Shown: positions 34,182-42,372 of the stretch, in pieces
Layout: every line of letters starts with the position of its first letter
How positions within the stretch are numbered: the stretch's first letter is position 1
Source: Thermasporomyces sp040195635
Lineage (GTDB): Bacteria > Actinomycetota > Actinomycetes > Propionibacteriales > Actinopolymorphaceae
Assembly (NCBI RefSeq): GCF_040195635.1
Contig: NZ_JBEFTX010000001.1
Span: 1-64,000 of the forward strand
Direction of reading: 5' to 3'
Length of the DNA: 64,000 nucleotides
The notes under the pieces: generated by a model
What the model was told of the DNA's origin: nothing
Database searches by the model: none
Seen by the model: only the letters and a program-made list of their open reading frames with translations
Made by a program: the position numbers and the translations under genes

Positions 34182-35107
34182 CAGCCGAGCCGCTCGGCGG
34201 GTTGCGGATGGACCCCTCGCGCCCAGGCGTCGGCCGCCATGGGGCGCTTGCCGTGGGGCTGCACCTCTCCGAGCGCCACCGGGACGCTGCCGGTGCCGAC
34301 CAGGACGCGGGACTTCTCGGCGACGATCTCGCCCGGCGGCACCTCCACCGCCTCGGTCACGACCGTGACCGGACCCACTTTCAGGCGCTCGTCCCGGAAC
34401 GTCGTCCACGCCCCGGGCGTCGGAGTGCCCGACCGTACGAGCCGGTCGATGGCGAACGCCGGTCGTGACCAGTCGATGCGTACGTCGTCGACACCGACCT
34501 TGCTGGCGTAGGTCACATCCTCCGAAGGTTGGGGACGCGGCTCGAGAGTGCCGGCCGCGATCCCGTCCAGCGTCTCGACCAGCAACCTCGCTCCGCTGTG
34601 CGACAGGCGTTCGAGCAGATCACCGGCGGTGTCGGTCGGACCGATCGGCTCGGTGACCACGCCGTAGGTGGGACCCGCGTCGAGCTCCTCCACGATCCGG
34701 AACGTCGTCGCACCGGTCAGGGTGTCACCGGAACGGATCGCGTGCTGCACCGGCGCCGCGCCGCGCCACGCCGGCAGGACGGAGAAGTGCAGGTTGATCC
34801 AGCCGTGTGGGGGCACGTCCAGCACCGCCGCCGGAAGGAGTCCGCCGTAGGCGACGACCGCACAGCACTCCGGCGCGAGACCGCGCAACTGCTCGAGGAA
34901 CTCCGGATCCCGTGTCGAGCCCGGTTTGAGAACGTCGAGCCCCTCGGCCTCGGCCCGCTCAGCGACCGGTGAAGGGTGCAGCTTCCGACCCCGGCCCGAC
35001 GGCGCGTCCGGCCGGGTCAGCACGGCCACGACGTCGTGACCACTTGCCAGGACCGCCTCGAACGAGGGCAACGCGACATCGGGTGTACCCGCAAACAGCA
35101 ACCGCAC
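34181..35107 (-). CDS. fmt: Methionyl-tRNA formyltransferase
   Basis: Formylates initiator Met-tRNA with 10-formyl-THF. 308 aa. The catalytic Asn/His lie in I-N-L-H-F-S-V-L-P-A-W-R-G-A-A-P and the catalytic Asp in the I-V-E-E-L-D-A-G-P region; the C-terminal ~100 residues form the tRNA-binding OB domain. The GTG start follows GGGGGAG. It lies 26 bp after def, the gene for the enzyme that removes the formyl group, in the usual def-fmt-rsmB order. Confidence 0.96.
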   Translation of the reverse strand: MRLLFAGTPDVALPSFEAVLASGHDVVAVLTRPDAPSGRGRKLHPSPVAERAEAEGLDVLKPGSTRDPEFLEQLRGLAPECCAVVAYGGLLPAAVLDVPPHGWINLHFSVLPAWRGAAPVQHAIRSGDTLTGATTFRIVEELDAGPTYGVVTEPIGPTDTAGDLLERLSHSGARLLVETLDGIAAGTLEPRPQPSEDVTYASKVGVDDVRIDWSRPAFAIDRLVRSGTPTPGAWTTFRDERLKVGPVTVVTEAVEVPPGEIVAEKSRVLVGTGSVPVALGEVQPHGKRPMAADAWARGVHPQPAERLG

Positions 35108-35133
35108 GAGCTGACTCCCCCTACTGTTTCGCC

Positions 35134-35679
35134 CTACAGGGCCCGTCCCATGGTCGCGTGCGGGGAGAGCCGCACCTGAGGTGGCTCGGCGCCTGCCCAC
35201 TCGGCTTCCCGGATGAGCCGCAACGCGTCCTTGCGGGCCTGCCGGTCGAGCCGGTCGACGAAAAGGATGCCGTCGAGGTGGTCCGTCTCGTGCTGGATGC
35301 AGCGGGCCAACAGCTCCGAACCCTCGAGGGTCACCGGCTCCCCGTGCATCGTGAAACCCTTCGCCACGACCCGCATCGCGCGCATGCAGTCGAAGCTGAA
35401 GCCGGGGATCGACAGGCAACCCTCGGGGCCGAACTGTTCCTCCTCCGACAGCTCCAGCTGGGGATTGACGAGGTGACCCACGACGTCCTCGACGTTGTAC
35501 GTGAACACCCGCAGCCCCACACCAATCTGCGGCGCGGCGAGACCACTGCCGGGCGCCTCGAGCATCGTCTCGGTCAGATCGCGGACCAGGTTGCGCAGCT
35601 CCTTGTCGAAGTCCGTCACGGGCTCGGCCGGCGTCCGCAACACCGGGTCCCCGAACAGGCGGATGGGCTGGACGGCCAC
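35134..35679 (-). CDS. def: Peptide deformylase
   Basis: Removes the N-formyl group from new proteins; Fe/Zn hydrolase. 181 aa. Three canonical motifs: G-S-G-L-A-A-P-Q-I-G, E-G-C-L-S-I-P-G (metal Cys) and H-E-T-D-H-L-D-G (two metal His plus catalytic Glu). The GTG start follows AAGGAGA. Heads the def-fmt-rsmB-rpe run. Confidence 0.96.
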   Translation of the reverse strand: MAVQPIRLFGDPVLRTPAEPVTDFDKELRNLVRDLTETMLEAPGSGLAAPQIGVGLRVFTYNVEDVVGHLVNPQLELSEEEQFGPEGCLSIPGFSFDCMRAMRVVAKGFTMHGEPVTLEGSELLARCIQHETDHLDGILFVDRLDRQARKDALRLIREAEWAGAEPPQVRLSPHATMGRAL

Positions 35680-35720
35680 GCGGGTCTCCTTGATCTTTCT
35701 CGGACGGCGTCGCCGCCAGT

Positions 35721-36350
35721 CTACGGACCGCAGTCCGCGTGCTGATCCACCCGACCATCCGTACCGTCCCAGGTGAACAGCTTCGCCGCCAACTCCGCCT
35801 GCTCGACGGCGTCGTCGAGAGCATGGTGGGTGTGCCGGCGCCCCGATCGCAGCGCCTTCGGCAACCGGGACTTGCTCGCCATTCGGACGCCGACGCCGGC
35901 CTTGATGGCATAGGTCGTCTTCAGGTCGATGCACCAGGAATGCCCGAAAGGTGAGCCCTCGGCAGCGAAGCTGGTGAAGTACCAGTACATCCACATCCAG
36001 TCGTAGCTCAGTGGGAACGCCACGAGGACCGGGGTGGCATCCCCGGCCAGCGCAGTGACCTCGCCGATCCAGCGGGCCGCGGCGTTCATCGCCTGCGCGG
36101 GATCACGGCCCTCACGTACCAGCCGGTCCCGATCCAGGCCGCTCACCGCGAGGGACTCTGGCACGAAGTCATCGGAGATCGGCCGCAGCTCGGCGTAGAA
36201 CGTGCGCTCAGTCGGGTCGGCCGCGCGGAAGGTCGTTCCGTCGAAAGTGCCGGCGACGGCGAGGCCGAAGCTCAGCATGGAATAGGGCCCGGGGATCGGC
36301 CCGTCGGCCTCGACGTCTGCGCTGAAGTAGAGGTCTGGCCGGCTGGGCAT
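35721..36350 (-). CDS. DnaQ-like 3'-5' exonuclease family protein
   Basis: A 209-residue DEDDh-type nuclease. Exo I is D-V-E-A-D-G-P, Exo II falls in P-L-S-Y-D-W-M-W, and Exo III is H-H-A-L-D-D-A-V-E-Q-A-E. A stand-alone exonuclease rather than a polymerase subunit; substrate (RNA or DNA) unknown. Starts at ATG 36350 or GTG 36359 are possible. It is divergent from the NUDIX gene with about 38 bp between starts. Confidence 0.8.
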   Translation of the reverse strand: MPSRPDLYFSADVEADGPIPGPYSMLSFGLAVAGTFDGTTFRAADPTERTFYAELRPISDDFVPESLAVSGLDRDRLVREGRDPAQAMNAAARWIGEVTALAGDATPVLVAFPLSYDWMWMYWYFTSFAAEGSPFGHSWCIDLKTTYAIKAGVGVRMASKSRLPKALRSGRRHTHHALDDAVEQAELAAKLFTWDGTDGRVDQHADCGP

Positions 36351-36376
36351 GGCCCGCACGGTAGCAAGGTGTCGTC

Positions 36377-36382
36377 TAGGGT
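36377..36382 (+). promoter_or_regulatory. -10 element of the NUDIX gene (leaderless)
   Basis: TAGGGT ends six bases before the GTG start at 36389 and no ribosome site is present. This TAnnnT-N6/7-start pattern recurs at several genes in the window. Confidence 0.6.
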
Positions 36383-36388
36383 GCGGGG

Positions 36389-36928
36389 GTGCGATGGACG
36401 GTTCACGGGGAGCGCCCGATCTACGAGAGTGAGTGGGTTCGACTCACGCTTGCCGACGTGGAGCTTCCCGACGGAAAGCGTTTCGACCACCACGTCGTAC
36501 GCACGCCCCGTGCCGGCGCCGGTGTCGTCGTCCACGACGACGAGCGAGGCGTGCTGATGCTGTGGAGACATCGCTTCATCACCGACACGTGGGGATGGGA
36601 GATCCCGGCAGGTCGCGTCGATCCGGGCGAGTCTGCCGTGGAAGCCGCCGCGCGTGAGGTGCTGGAGGAGACCGGCTGGCGTCCCCACGCTCTTCGCCCG
36701 CTCGTGCACTACCACCCGAGCAACGGCATCTCCGACCAGCGCTTCGACATCTTCGCGGCAGAAGGCGCCACTCACGTGGGCCCACCCACCGATCCGAGCG
36801 AGGCGGAACGGATCGAGTGGGTACCGACAGGCGACCTGCGGGAGATCATCGCCGCCGGACAGATGGGCGACGGACTTTCCCTCACGGCCGTTCTCTACGC
36901 CCTGGCCTTCGGTTTCGCCCAGGAGTAG
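36389..36928 (+). CDS. NUDIX hydrolase
   Basis: A 179-residue pyrophosphohydrolase. The Nudix box is complete: G-R-V-D-P-G-E-S-A-V-E-A-A-A-R-E-V plus L-E-E-T-G-W. The overall pattern (V-Y-E-S-x-W-V-R-L, W-G-W-E-I-P-A-G) resembles ADP-ribose/nucleoside-diphosphate-sugar pyrophosphatases, but the substrate is not certain. GTG start without leader. Converges with the HAD gene, six bases between stops. Confidence 0.9.
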   Translation: MRWTVHGERPIYESEWVRLTLADVELPDGKRFDHHVVRTPRAGAGVVVHDDERGVLMLWRHRFITDTWGWEIPAGRVDPGESAVEAAAREVLEETGWRPHALRPLVHYHPSNGISDQRFDIFAAEGATHVGPPTDPSEAERIEWVPTGDLREIIAAGQMGDGLSLTAVLYALAFGFAQE

Positions 36929-36934
36929 GGCGCC

Positions 36935-37675
36935 TCACGCCCTGACGTCGACCGGCACCAGTCCGGCGGCGGCCAGCTGGCTCCGAAGGGTGGCACCGTC
37001 GACGAAGACCTCGGCCTGGATTCCGACCCCGCGGGCGCCTTCGACATTGGCCGGAACGTCGTCGGTGTAGAACGTCGTCGCTGCGCTCAGGCCATGCCGA
37101 TCCAACAGGAGCTGGTAGATCGCCGGATCAGGCTTGCTGACCCGCTCCACGCCGGAGACCACCGCACCGTCGAAGTCGCGGAGGAACTCCCACATGTCCA
37201 GCGTGATGTCCCACTTCTCGGCCGAGAAGTTCGTCAGTGCGTACGTGGGAACGCCTGCCGCGCGGAGATCGGCCAGGACCGCGACGGTTTCCTCGAAGAC
37301 GCCCGCCACCATCTCCGGCCAGCGCTCGTCATAGGCGCGGATCAGCTTCGCGTGATCGGGAAACCTCGCCGTCAGTTCCTCCACGGCCGCGGCCCAGGTA
37401 CGGCCGGCGTCCTGCTCGCCGTTCCACGCAGGTGTGCAGACCTCGGACAGGAACCGCTCGACGCTCTCCTCGTCCGGCAGGAGCGAGCGGTAGAGGTGCC
37501 TCGGGTTCCAGTCGAGGAGCACACCGCCCACGTCGAAGACCACGGCCTCGATGCGTTCGGGCGGGGACGCCGCGCGACCAGGAGGGGAGGCAGGCTGGGC
37601 GACGCCGGGCCGTCCGCTCGACTGGGCGGTCTGATCGGAGTGGTGGACGGCATGGGGCTGGTGCGACTGACTCAC
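36935..37675 (-). CDS. HAD-superfamily hydrolase (class IA)
   Basis: A 246-residue phosphatase-like protein. Motif I is F-D-V-G-G-V-L-L-D-W-N, motif II L-T-N-F-S, motif III Lys in S-K-P-D-P-A-I-Y and motif IV Y-T-D-D-V-P-A-N. The D-V-G-G-V variant (Gly in place of the second Asp two residues on) is common in haloacid-dehalogenase/epoxide-hydrolase-like members. About 40 N-terminal residues are Ser/Pro/Gln-rich and probably disordered, so a later start is possible. It follows priA on the same strand after 21 bp. Confidence 0.85.
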   Translation of the reverse strand: MSQSHQPHAVHHSDQTAQSSGRPGVAQPASPPGRAASPPERIEAVVFDVGGVLLDWNPRHLYRSLLPDEESVERFLSEVCTPAWNGEQDAGRTWAAAVEELTARFPDHAKLIRAYDERWPEMVAGVFEETVAVLADLRAAGVPTYALTNFSAEKWDITLDMWEFLRDFDGAVVSGVERVSKPDPAIYQLLLDRHGLSAATTFYTDDVPANVEGARGVGIQAEVFVDGATLRSQLAAAGLVPVDVRA

Positions 37676-37696
37676 GTCTGCCGACCCTATCGGGGT

Positions 37697-39868
37697 TCAG
37701 CCGAAGGCGATCGGATCGATCTGGACCCGCGCCGTTCCGGCCGACTTCCGCGCGCTGCGAGACGCCTGCGCCGTCTTGAGTGCCTCCGCCAACTGGACGC
37801 CGTCGCGCCGTGGTGTGCGGATCACCATGCGTACCCCGTCGTCCTCCCCGTGAGGGACGGGACCGAGTACCTCAGCGGTCTCCGGCAGCTCCGCGAACTC
37901 GGTCAGTTCGCTCACGGCCGCGCCGTCGCCCTCGATGACGGCGAGCCGGACGGTCGGTGGAAAGCCCGCTATCCGGCGGTCGGCGAGCTCTCGCTCGGCG
38001 TGAGCGACTGGACTCCACCGGACGAGTGCCTGGATCGACGGCACGCTGGGCTCCCCCATCACGACGACGGCGCCGCCCTGGTCGGCACCGCGGACGAGCG
38101 CGGCGGCGTTGAGCCAGCGCCGCAGCGTCTCCTCGCCGGCCCGCAGATCCGCCCGCGCCAGCGCCAGCCAGGTGTCGAGCATGAGGGCCGCCGCATAACC
38201 CTCGGCCGGCAACGGCTCCGCGCCCGGCGTCGCGACGACCAAGGCTGGTTCGGCACCCACCGACTCCAGAACCCGTTGCCCACCGGACGTACGCACCGGA
38301 ACGCGGGGAAACGCCCGACCCAGTTCCTCCGCGGTACGCCGGGCACCGATGACGGGCGCGCGCATCCGGGTCCCTTCACAGGTCGGGCAGCGCCAGGCGA
38401 CGGCGGGCCGGCCACACCACCCGCACGCCGGGATCTCCCGGCCACCGGACTGCTGCACTGGTCCCGCACACGCTGTGCACCGTGCCGCGGCCCGGCAGTT
38501 CTGGCAGGCGAGCGCCGGGAGGTACCCCGAGCGAGGCACCTGGACCAGGACCGGCCCGGTGGTCAGGGCCTGGCGGGCGACCTCGAACGCCCGGTGCGGC
38601 AGCCGAACCGCCCGCGCCGCCGGGTCGCGTGCCAGTTCGGCCGCGCTCTCTCCCGCCACGGACACGCGCGGCGCCCGTGCCCGGACGGTCGACCGGCTCC
38701 CTGCGACCGGATGTGCCCAACCGGTCGCGAGGAGCTGCGCGGCCTCGGCAGTGCAGGCGTACCCGCCGACGAGCGCACCGCATCGCTGCTCATGGGCGCG
38801 TAGCAGGAGGACCTCGCGCGCGTGGGGATACGGCGCGCGAGGCTCGGCGAGCAGGTCGTCACCATCGTCCCAGCAGCCGACCAGGCCGAGCCCTTCCACC
38901 GGCGCGAACGCCGCCGCGCGGGTCCCCACCACACAGCGCACGGACCCGCGACGGACCGCGAGGAACCGTCGGTAGCGTTCGGCGGGACCGAGTTCGGCGG
39001 TGAGCACCACGTGCTGGCCGGCGCCGAGCACCTCCGCGCATGCCGCATCGAGCCGCGCCACGTCGCGGTGGTCTGGTACGACGATGAGGACCCCCCGCCC
39101 ACCCGCCAGGGTCACGGCCGCCGCGGTGGCCAGAGCGCGTGGCCAGTCCTCGCCCGGCAGAGCACTCCACACGGCGCGCGGCGCATCGCCCCGACGCAGC
39201 GCCTGGAGATAGGCCGGGCCAGCCTCATAGCTCCCCCACGGCCCCTCGCACCGAGTCGCACCGTGGTCCGCGTCGCCCGCCGGTTCGTGTTGTGCCGGTC
39301 TGTCTGCCGGTTCGTCGCCTGCCGCCGGCTCCGACCGGTCCGCACCCGCCCGGCCCGTCTCTTCCCCGACGTGCGCGGGCCGCGACTCACCCTCGACCCG
39401 CGCGTGCCGTGGCGGTACGGCGAGGCGCAGGACGTCGGCGAGTGTCCCGGCGTACCTGTCGGCGACCGACCTCGCCAGCCGGGCCACCTCGGGCGCGAGC
39501 ACCGGCTCCGCGGACACGACTCGACGCAGCGGAGCCAACCGGCCTCGATGCGCCGACTCGGCCACCCGGTCGAGAACGTAACCGTCAAGGTCCTGACCGG
39601 CGAACCGGACCCGCACGCGGCAGCCCGGCACGCAGGTCTCATGCATGCGCTCGGGCACCGTGTAGTCGAACGGCCGGTCGAGATGGGCGAGCGGTGTGTC
39701 GACCGCCACGCGCGCGATCGGCAGGGAGGGCGCGGGCGCCTGTGAGGGGCGGGCGCGGGTCCGTCGGACCCGCGCCCGCACCAGTGCCAGTTGCCCACCG
39801 TCGTCCGGCTGATCGCCGTCGTCTGGGTTGCTCTCGCCGCCCGGTCGGCCCCCGTCGTCGGTGGTCAT
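37697..39868 (-). CDS. priA: Primosomal protein N' (PriA), helicase-motif-deficient actinobacterial form
   Basis: Replication-restart protein, 723 aa. The 3'BD domain (~50-150: V-D-T-P-L-A-H-L-D-R-P-F-D-Y) and two paired zinc-binding Cys clusters (C-x2-C-x5-C-x2-C and C-x2-C-x8-C-x2-C, ~470-515) are clear. The Walker A P-loop is missing (A-L-P-G-E-D-W-P-R-A where G-x-G-K-T is expected) and the DEEH box is C-W-D-D-G-D-D. Loss of helicase motifs is a known trait of actinobacterial PriA, so it probably acts as a loader, not a motor. It sits 42 bp after metK. Confidence 0.93.
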   Translation of the reverse strand: MTTDDGGRPGGESNPDDGDQPDDGGQLALVRARVRRTRARPSQAPAPSLPIARVAVDTPLAHLDRPFDYTVPERMHETCVPGCRVRVRFAGQDLDGYVLDRVAESAHRGRLAPLRRVVSAEPVLAPEVARLARSVADRYAGTLADVLRLAVPPRHARVEGESRPAHVGEETGRAGADRSEPAAGDEPADRPAQHEPAGDADHGATRCEGPWGSYEAGPAYLQALRRGDAPRAVWSALPGEDWPRALATAAAVTLAGGRGVLIVVPDHRDVARLDAACAEVLGAGQHVVLTAELGPAERYRRFLAVRRGSVRCVVGTRAAAFAPVEGLGLVGCWDDGDDLLAEPRAPYPHAREVLLLRAHEQRCGALVGGYACTAEAAQLLATGWAHPVAGSRSTVRARAPRVSVAGESAAELARDPAARAVRLPHRAFEVARQALTTGPVLVQVPRSGYLPALACQNCRAAARCTACAGPVQQSGGREIPACGWCGRPAVAWRCPTCEGTRMRAPVIGARRTAEELGRAFPRVPVRTSGGQRVLESVGAEPALVVATPGAEPLPAEGYAAALMLDTWLALARADLRAGEETLRRWLNAAALVRGADQGGAVVVMGEPSVPSIQALVRWSPVAHAERELADRRIAGFPPTVRLAVIEGDGAAVSELTEFAELPETAEVLGPVPHGEDDGVRMVIRTPRRDGVQLAEALKTAQASRSARKSAGTARVQIDPIAFG

Positions 39869-39910
39869 GCCGAGAGGTTAGGCCACCTCACGGACACGCC
39901 CACTCAGGTG

Positions 39911-41107
39911 TCAGCCGACGCCGGCGACGCTACGAAGGTCCGCGGCGCGGTCGGTCTGCTCCCAGGTGAACTGCGGCTCGAGACGCCCGAAGTGACCGTA
40001 CGCAGCCGTCTCGGTGTAGATGGGGCGCCGCAGGTCCAGATCGCGGATGATCGCCGCCGGGCGAAGGTCGAAGACCTGGAGCACTGCCTTCTCGATCACG
40101 TCGAGCGGCGCCTGTTCGGTGCCGGAGCAGTCGACGTAGAAGCCGACCGGCTGGGCCTTGCCGATGGCGTAGGCAACCTGGCATTCACAGCGCTTCGCGA
40201 GCCCAGCCGCGACGATGGTCTTGGCCACCCATCGCATGGCGTAGGCAGCGGATCGGTCGACCTTTGTCGGGTCCTTGCCGCTGAAGGCGCCGCCACCGTG
40301 CCGCGCGTAGCCGCCGTAGGTGTCGACGATGATCTTGCGGCCGGTGAGCCCGGCATCGCCCATCGGTCCCCCGAGCTCGAACCGTCCGGTCGGGTTGACG
40401 TAGAGCCGGTAGCTCGACGTGTCGACGTCGAAGTTGCCGAGCACGGGCTCGACCACCTGCGTCCGGATGTCGGGCGTGAGCATGTTGTCGAGGTCGATGT
40501 TGGCCGCGTGCTGGGTGGAGACGACGACGGCATCGACGCGGACCGGACGGTCGCCGTCGTACTCGACCGTGACCTGCGTCTTCCCGTCGGGCCGGAGGTA
40601 AGGGAGCGTGCCGTCCTTGCGTACGTCGGAAAGTCGCTTGGACAGCCGGTGGGCCAGTGTGATGGGCAACGGCATCAGCTCGGGCGTCTCGTCACAGGCG
40701 AAGCCGAACATCATGCCCTGGTCGCCTGCACCCTGCTGGTCGATCGGGTCGGTGGAACCGTCCGTGCGTTCCTCCCAGGCACCGTCGACACCCTGGGCGA
40801 TGTCGGGCGACTGCGTGCCAAGAGCGATGGCCACCCCGCACGACGCACCGTCGAAGCCCTTGTTCGAAGAGTCGTAGCCGATGTCGAGGATTCGATTGCG
40901 GACGATCGGGGTGATGGCGGGCTGGGCCTTCGTGGTGACCTCACCGGCAACCACCACGAGGCCGGTGGTCACCAGAGTCTCGACCGCGACCCGACTCAGC
41001 GGGTCGTCCCGCAGGAGGGCATCGAGGACTGAATCGCTGATCTGGTCAGCGATCTTGTCCGGGTGACCCTCGGTGACGGACTCGGAGGTGAACAGGCGTC
41101 GCGACAC
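39911..41107 (-). CDS. metK: S-adenosylmethionine synthetase
   Basis: Makes SAM from methionine and ATP; feeds the several methyltransferases seen nearby. 398 aa. Signatures are E-G-H-P-D-K, G-A-G-D-Q-G-M-M-F-G and G-G-G-A-F-S-G-K-D-P-T-K-V-D-R-S. The GTG start follows AAAGGA. A 426-bp region with hairpins precedes it (see the leader entry). Usual position between coaBC and priA, but separated from coaBC here by three other genes. Confidence 0.97.
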   Translation of the reverse strand: MSRRLFTSESVTEGHPDKIADQISDSVLDALLRDDPLSRVAVETLVTTGLVVVAGEVTTKAQPAITPIVRNRILDIGYDSSNKGFDGASCGVAIALGTQSPDIAQGVDGAWEERTDGSTDPIDQQGAGDQGMMFGFACDETPELMPLPITLAHRLSKRLSDVRKDGTLPYLRPDGKTQVTVEYDGDRPVRVDAVVVSTQHAANIDLDNMLTPDIRTQVVEPVLGNFDVDTSSYRLYVNPTGRFELGGPMGDAGLTGRKIIVDTYGGYARHGGGAFSGKDPTKVDRSAAYAMRWVAKTIVAAGLAKRCECQVAYAIGKAQPVGFYVDCSGTEQAPLDVIEKAVLQVFDLRPAAIIRDLDLRRPIYTETAAYGHFGRLEPQFTWEQTDRAADLRSVAGVG

Positions 41108-41240
41108 GGGCGTCCTTTCTGTTGGCACTGTTCCGTCAGGTGGCACCGTGCCTCCGCGGCGGTGCGAAGGCGCGGACGGCGTCGGCCCGCGGTGCGCTGG
41201 ACCAGCGCGACGAAGGTGTGCTCGTCTTGTGGGTGCAGCC
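41108..41240 (-). promoter_or_regulatory. Structured metK leader with alternative hairpins
   Basis: In the metK transcript GCGCTG-GTC-CAGCGC (41208-41194) forms a perfect hairpin. Further down, GGCAC (41152-41148) can pair either with the adjacent GTGCC (41146-41142) or with a second GTGCC (41128-41124), and CTG/CAG (41139-41128) can close a small loop between them. The second GTGCC lies only ~6 nt before the AAAGGA ribosome site. Mutually exclusive pairing near a ribosome site is typical for regulatory leaders. It does not match the SAM-I, SAM-II or SAM-IV cores as I remember them. Confidence 0.4.
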
Positions 41241-41533
41241 CAGCGTAACGAGAGACACCGGCACTGGCGCACCAATGGGGTGCGTTTCATCCTGAATGCC
41301 GCCGGCCGAATGCTGAGCGTGACGACACCTTGAGTGGTCCGGTTGGTACGAACCGTGAGGAAATCAGCGAAGCCAGGCGGATCGGTGACTGAACCACACC
41401 GGGCGTATCCACACGTCAGGGTGGGAGAAAATGTCGAACGCGGCCGTTCGAGAGGTGAGACACGACGACCGGAGACCTTTGGTAAACCACGACTCGCGCG
41501 GGACCACACGACGGCTGGGCCGCCTGAATCGAC
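41241..41533. other. Intergenic region upstream of metK
   Basis: No sensible reading frame. It holds the metK promoter region and the 3' side of the PCD-like/VOC gene. The only marked structure is the 7-bp inverted repeat at 41434-41451. Confidence 0.35.
41434..41451. repeat. Inverted repeat TCGAACG-N4-CGTTCGA
   Basis: Perfect 7-bp arms around CGGC. It resembles a LexA site but has two bases too many in the middle (TCGAAC-N6-GTTCGA). It may be an operator for metK or the terminator hairpin of the PCD-like/VOC gene. Confidence 0.5.
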
Positions 41534-42247
41534 CTAGCCGTCCCGCCCTTGCCACGTGCAGACGCAGGCCTCGTTGCCTTCAGGGTCGGCCAGCACCCAG
41601 AATGCCGGCGCGGCCGCATCGGAGAGCAACCTGCCGCCTGCGTCCAGCGCAGCCTGGATCCGAGCCGCCGCCTCGTCGTGTGGGACCGAGATGTCGAGAT
41701 GGATACGGTTGCGCTGTGGGCGTGGCGCGTCCATCTGCTGGAACCAGATCGCGGGACCCTGGCCGATCGGATCGACAAGCGGGTCCTGCGGACCTGACGC
41801 GCCAGGCTCGTCGGCGTATCCCATCACCGCCTTCCAGAAGGGGCGGATCAGCGCGATGTCGAGCGCGTCGATTCCGAGCTCCACGAGCTGGACCGATCGT
41901 GGCGCGTCCGTACCGACGTCCGGGGTCGTGGACAGCTGCAGCTCACCTACAGTTGACGAGATGCGACCGGCCAGTTCGATCTCGCGCGACGTGATCGAGG
42001 CCGTGGCCGACGACTGCAGGGACAGCACCACGCCGAAGCGCCGCACGTCGATCGTCAGGCGACCGTCGACGTCACCGCCACAGGCGTCGACCACGGTGGC
42101 CACGACCCTGGCCGCCTCGGCGAGCGATCGCACCTGGATCGAGGTGCGCACCACCCCGAGGACATAGCGCCATCCCCACCCGCTCACTGCCGCGGAGATC
42201 TCCTGGCGGGTAAGTGCTGGGCCCGCGGCGTCGGAAGGTTCGTCCAT
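41534..42247 (-). CDS. PCD-like domain fused to VOC (glyoxalase-fold) protein
   Basis: A 237-residue two-domain protein. Residues ~12-115 follow the pterin-4a-carbinolamine dehydratase fold (W-G-W-R-Y-V-L-G ... S-L-A-E-A-A-R-V-V-A-T-V-V) but lack the catalytic His-His-Pro, showing G-D-V-D-G instead. Residues ~125-237 are a VOC domain (L-G-I-D-A-L-D-I ... I-H-L-D-I-S-V-P-H-D-E-A ... L-A-D-P-E-G-N-E-A-C-V-C). It matches full-length proteins I recall from Streptomyces. The reaction is unknown. It is divergent from the radical SAM gene, 125 bp between starts. Confidence 0.8.
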   Translation of the reverse strand: MDEPSDAAGPALTRQEISAAVSGWGWRYVLGVVRTSIQVRSLAEAARVVATVVDACGGDVDGRLTIDVRRFGVVLSLQSSATASITSREIELAGRISSTVGELQLSTTPDVGTDAPRSVQLVELGIDALDIALIRPFWKAVMGYADEPGASGPQDPLVDPIGQGPAIWFQQMDAPRPQRNRIHLDISVPHDEAAARIQAALDAGGRLLSDAAAPAFWVLADPEGNEACVCTWQGRDG

Positions 42248-42348
42248 GCGGCGCATCCTGGCACCAGGCACCGACACCGGACGGACACCGCGTGAGCGGC
42301 GTCCCGGCTCCTGACGGCGGGGATTCACCCGCGGCGTTGGACAAGCGC

Positions 42349-42364
42349 TCGTACATGTGTTCGA
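42349..42364. promoter_or_regulatory. LexA (SOS) box upstream of the radical SAM gene
   Basis: TCGTACATGTGTTCGA matches the actinobacterial SOS consensus TCGAAC-N4-GTTCGA at 11 of 12 fixed positions. It ends eight bases before the GTG start at 42373 and would cover the probable -10/+1 region, so LexA binding would block transcription until DNA damage. Confidence 0.75.
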
Positions 42365-42372
42365 ATGCCTGT

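Noticed and set aside
41434..41451. LexA box call for the palindrome upstream of metK
   Set aside because: Half-sites are separated by six instead of four bases, so it is listed only as an inverted repeat.
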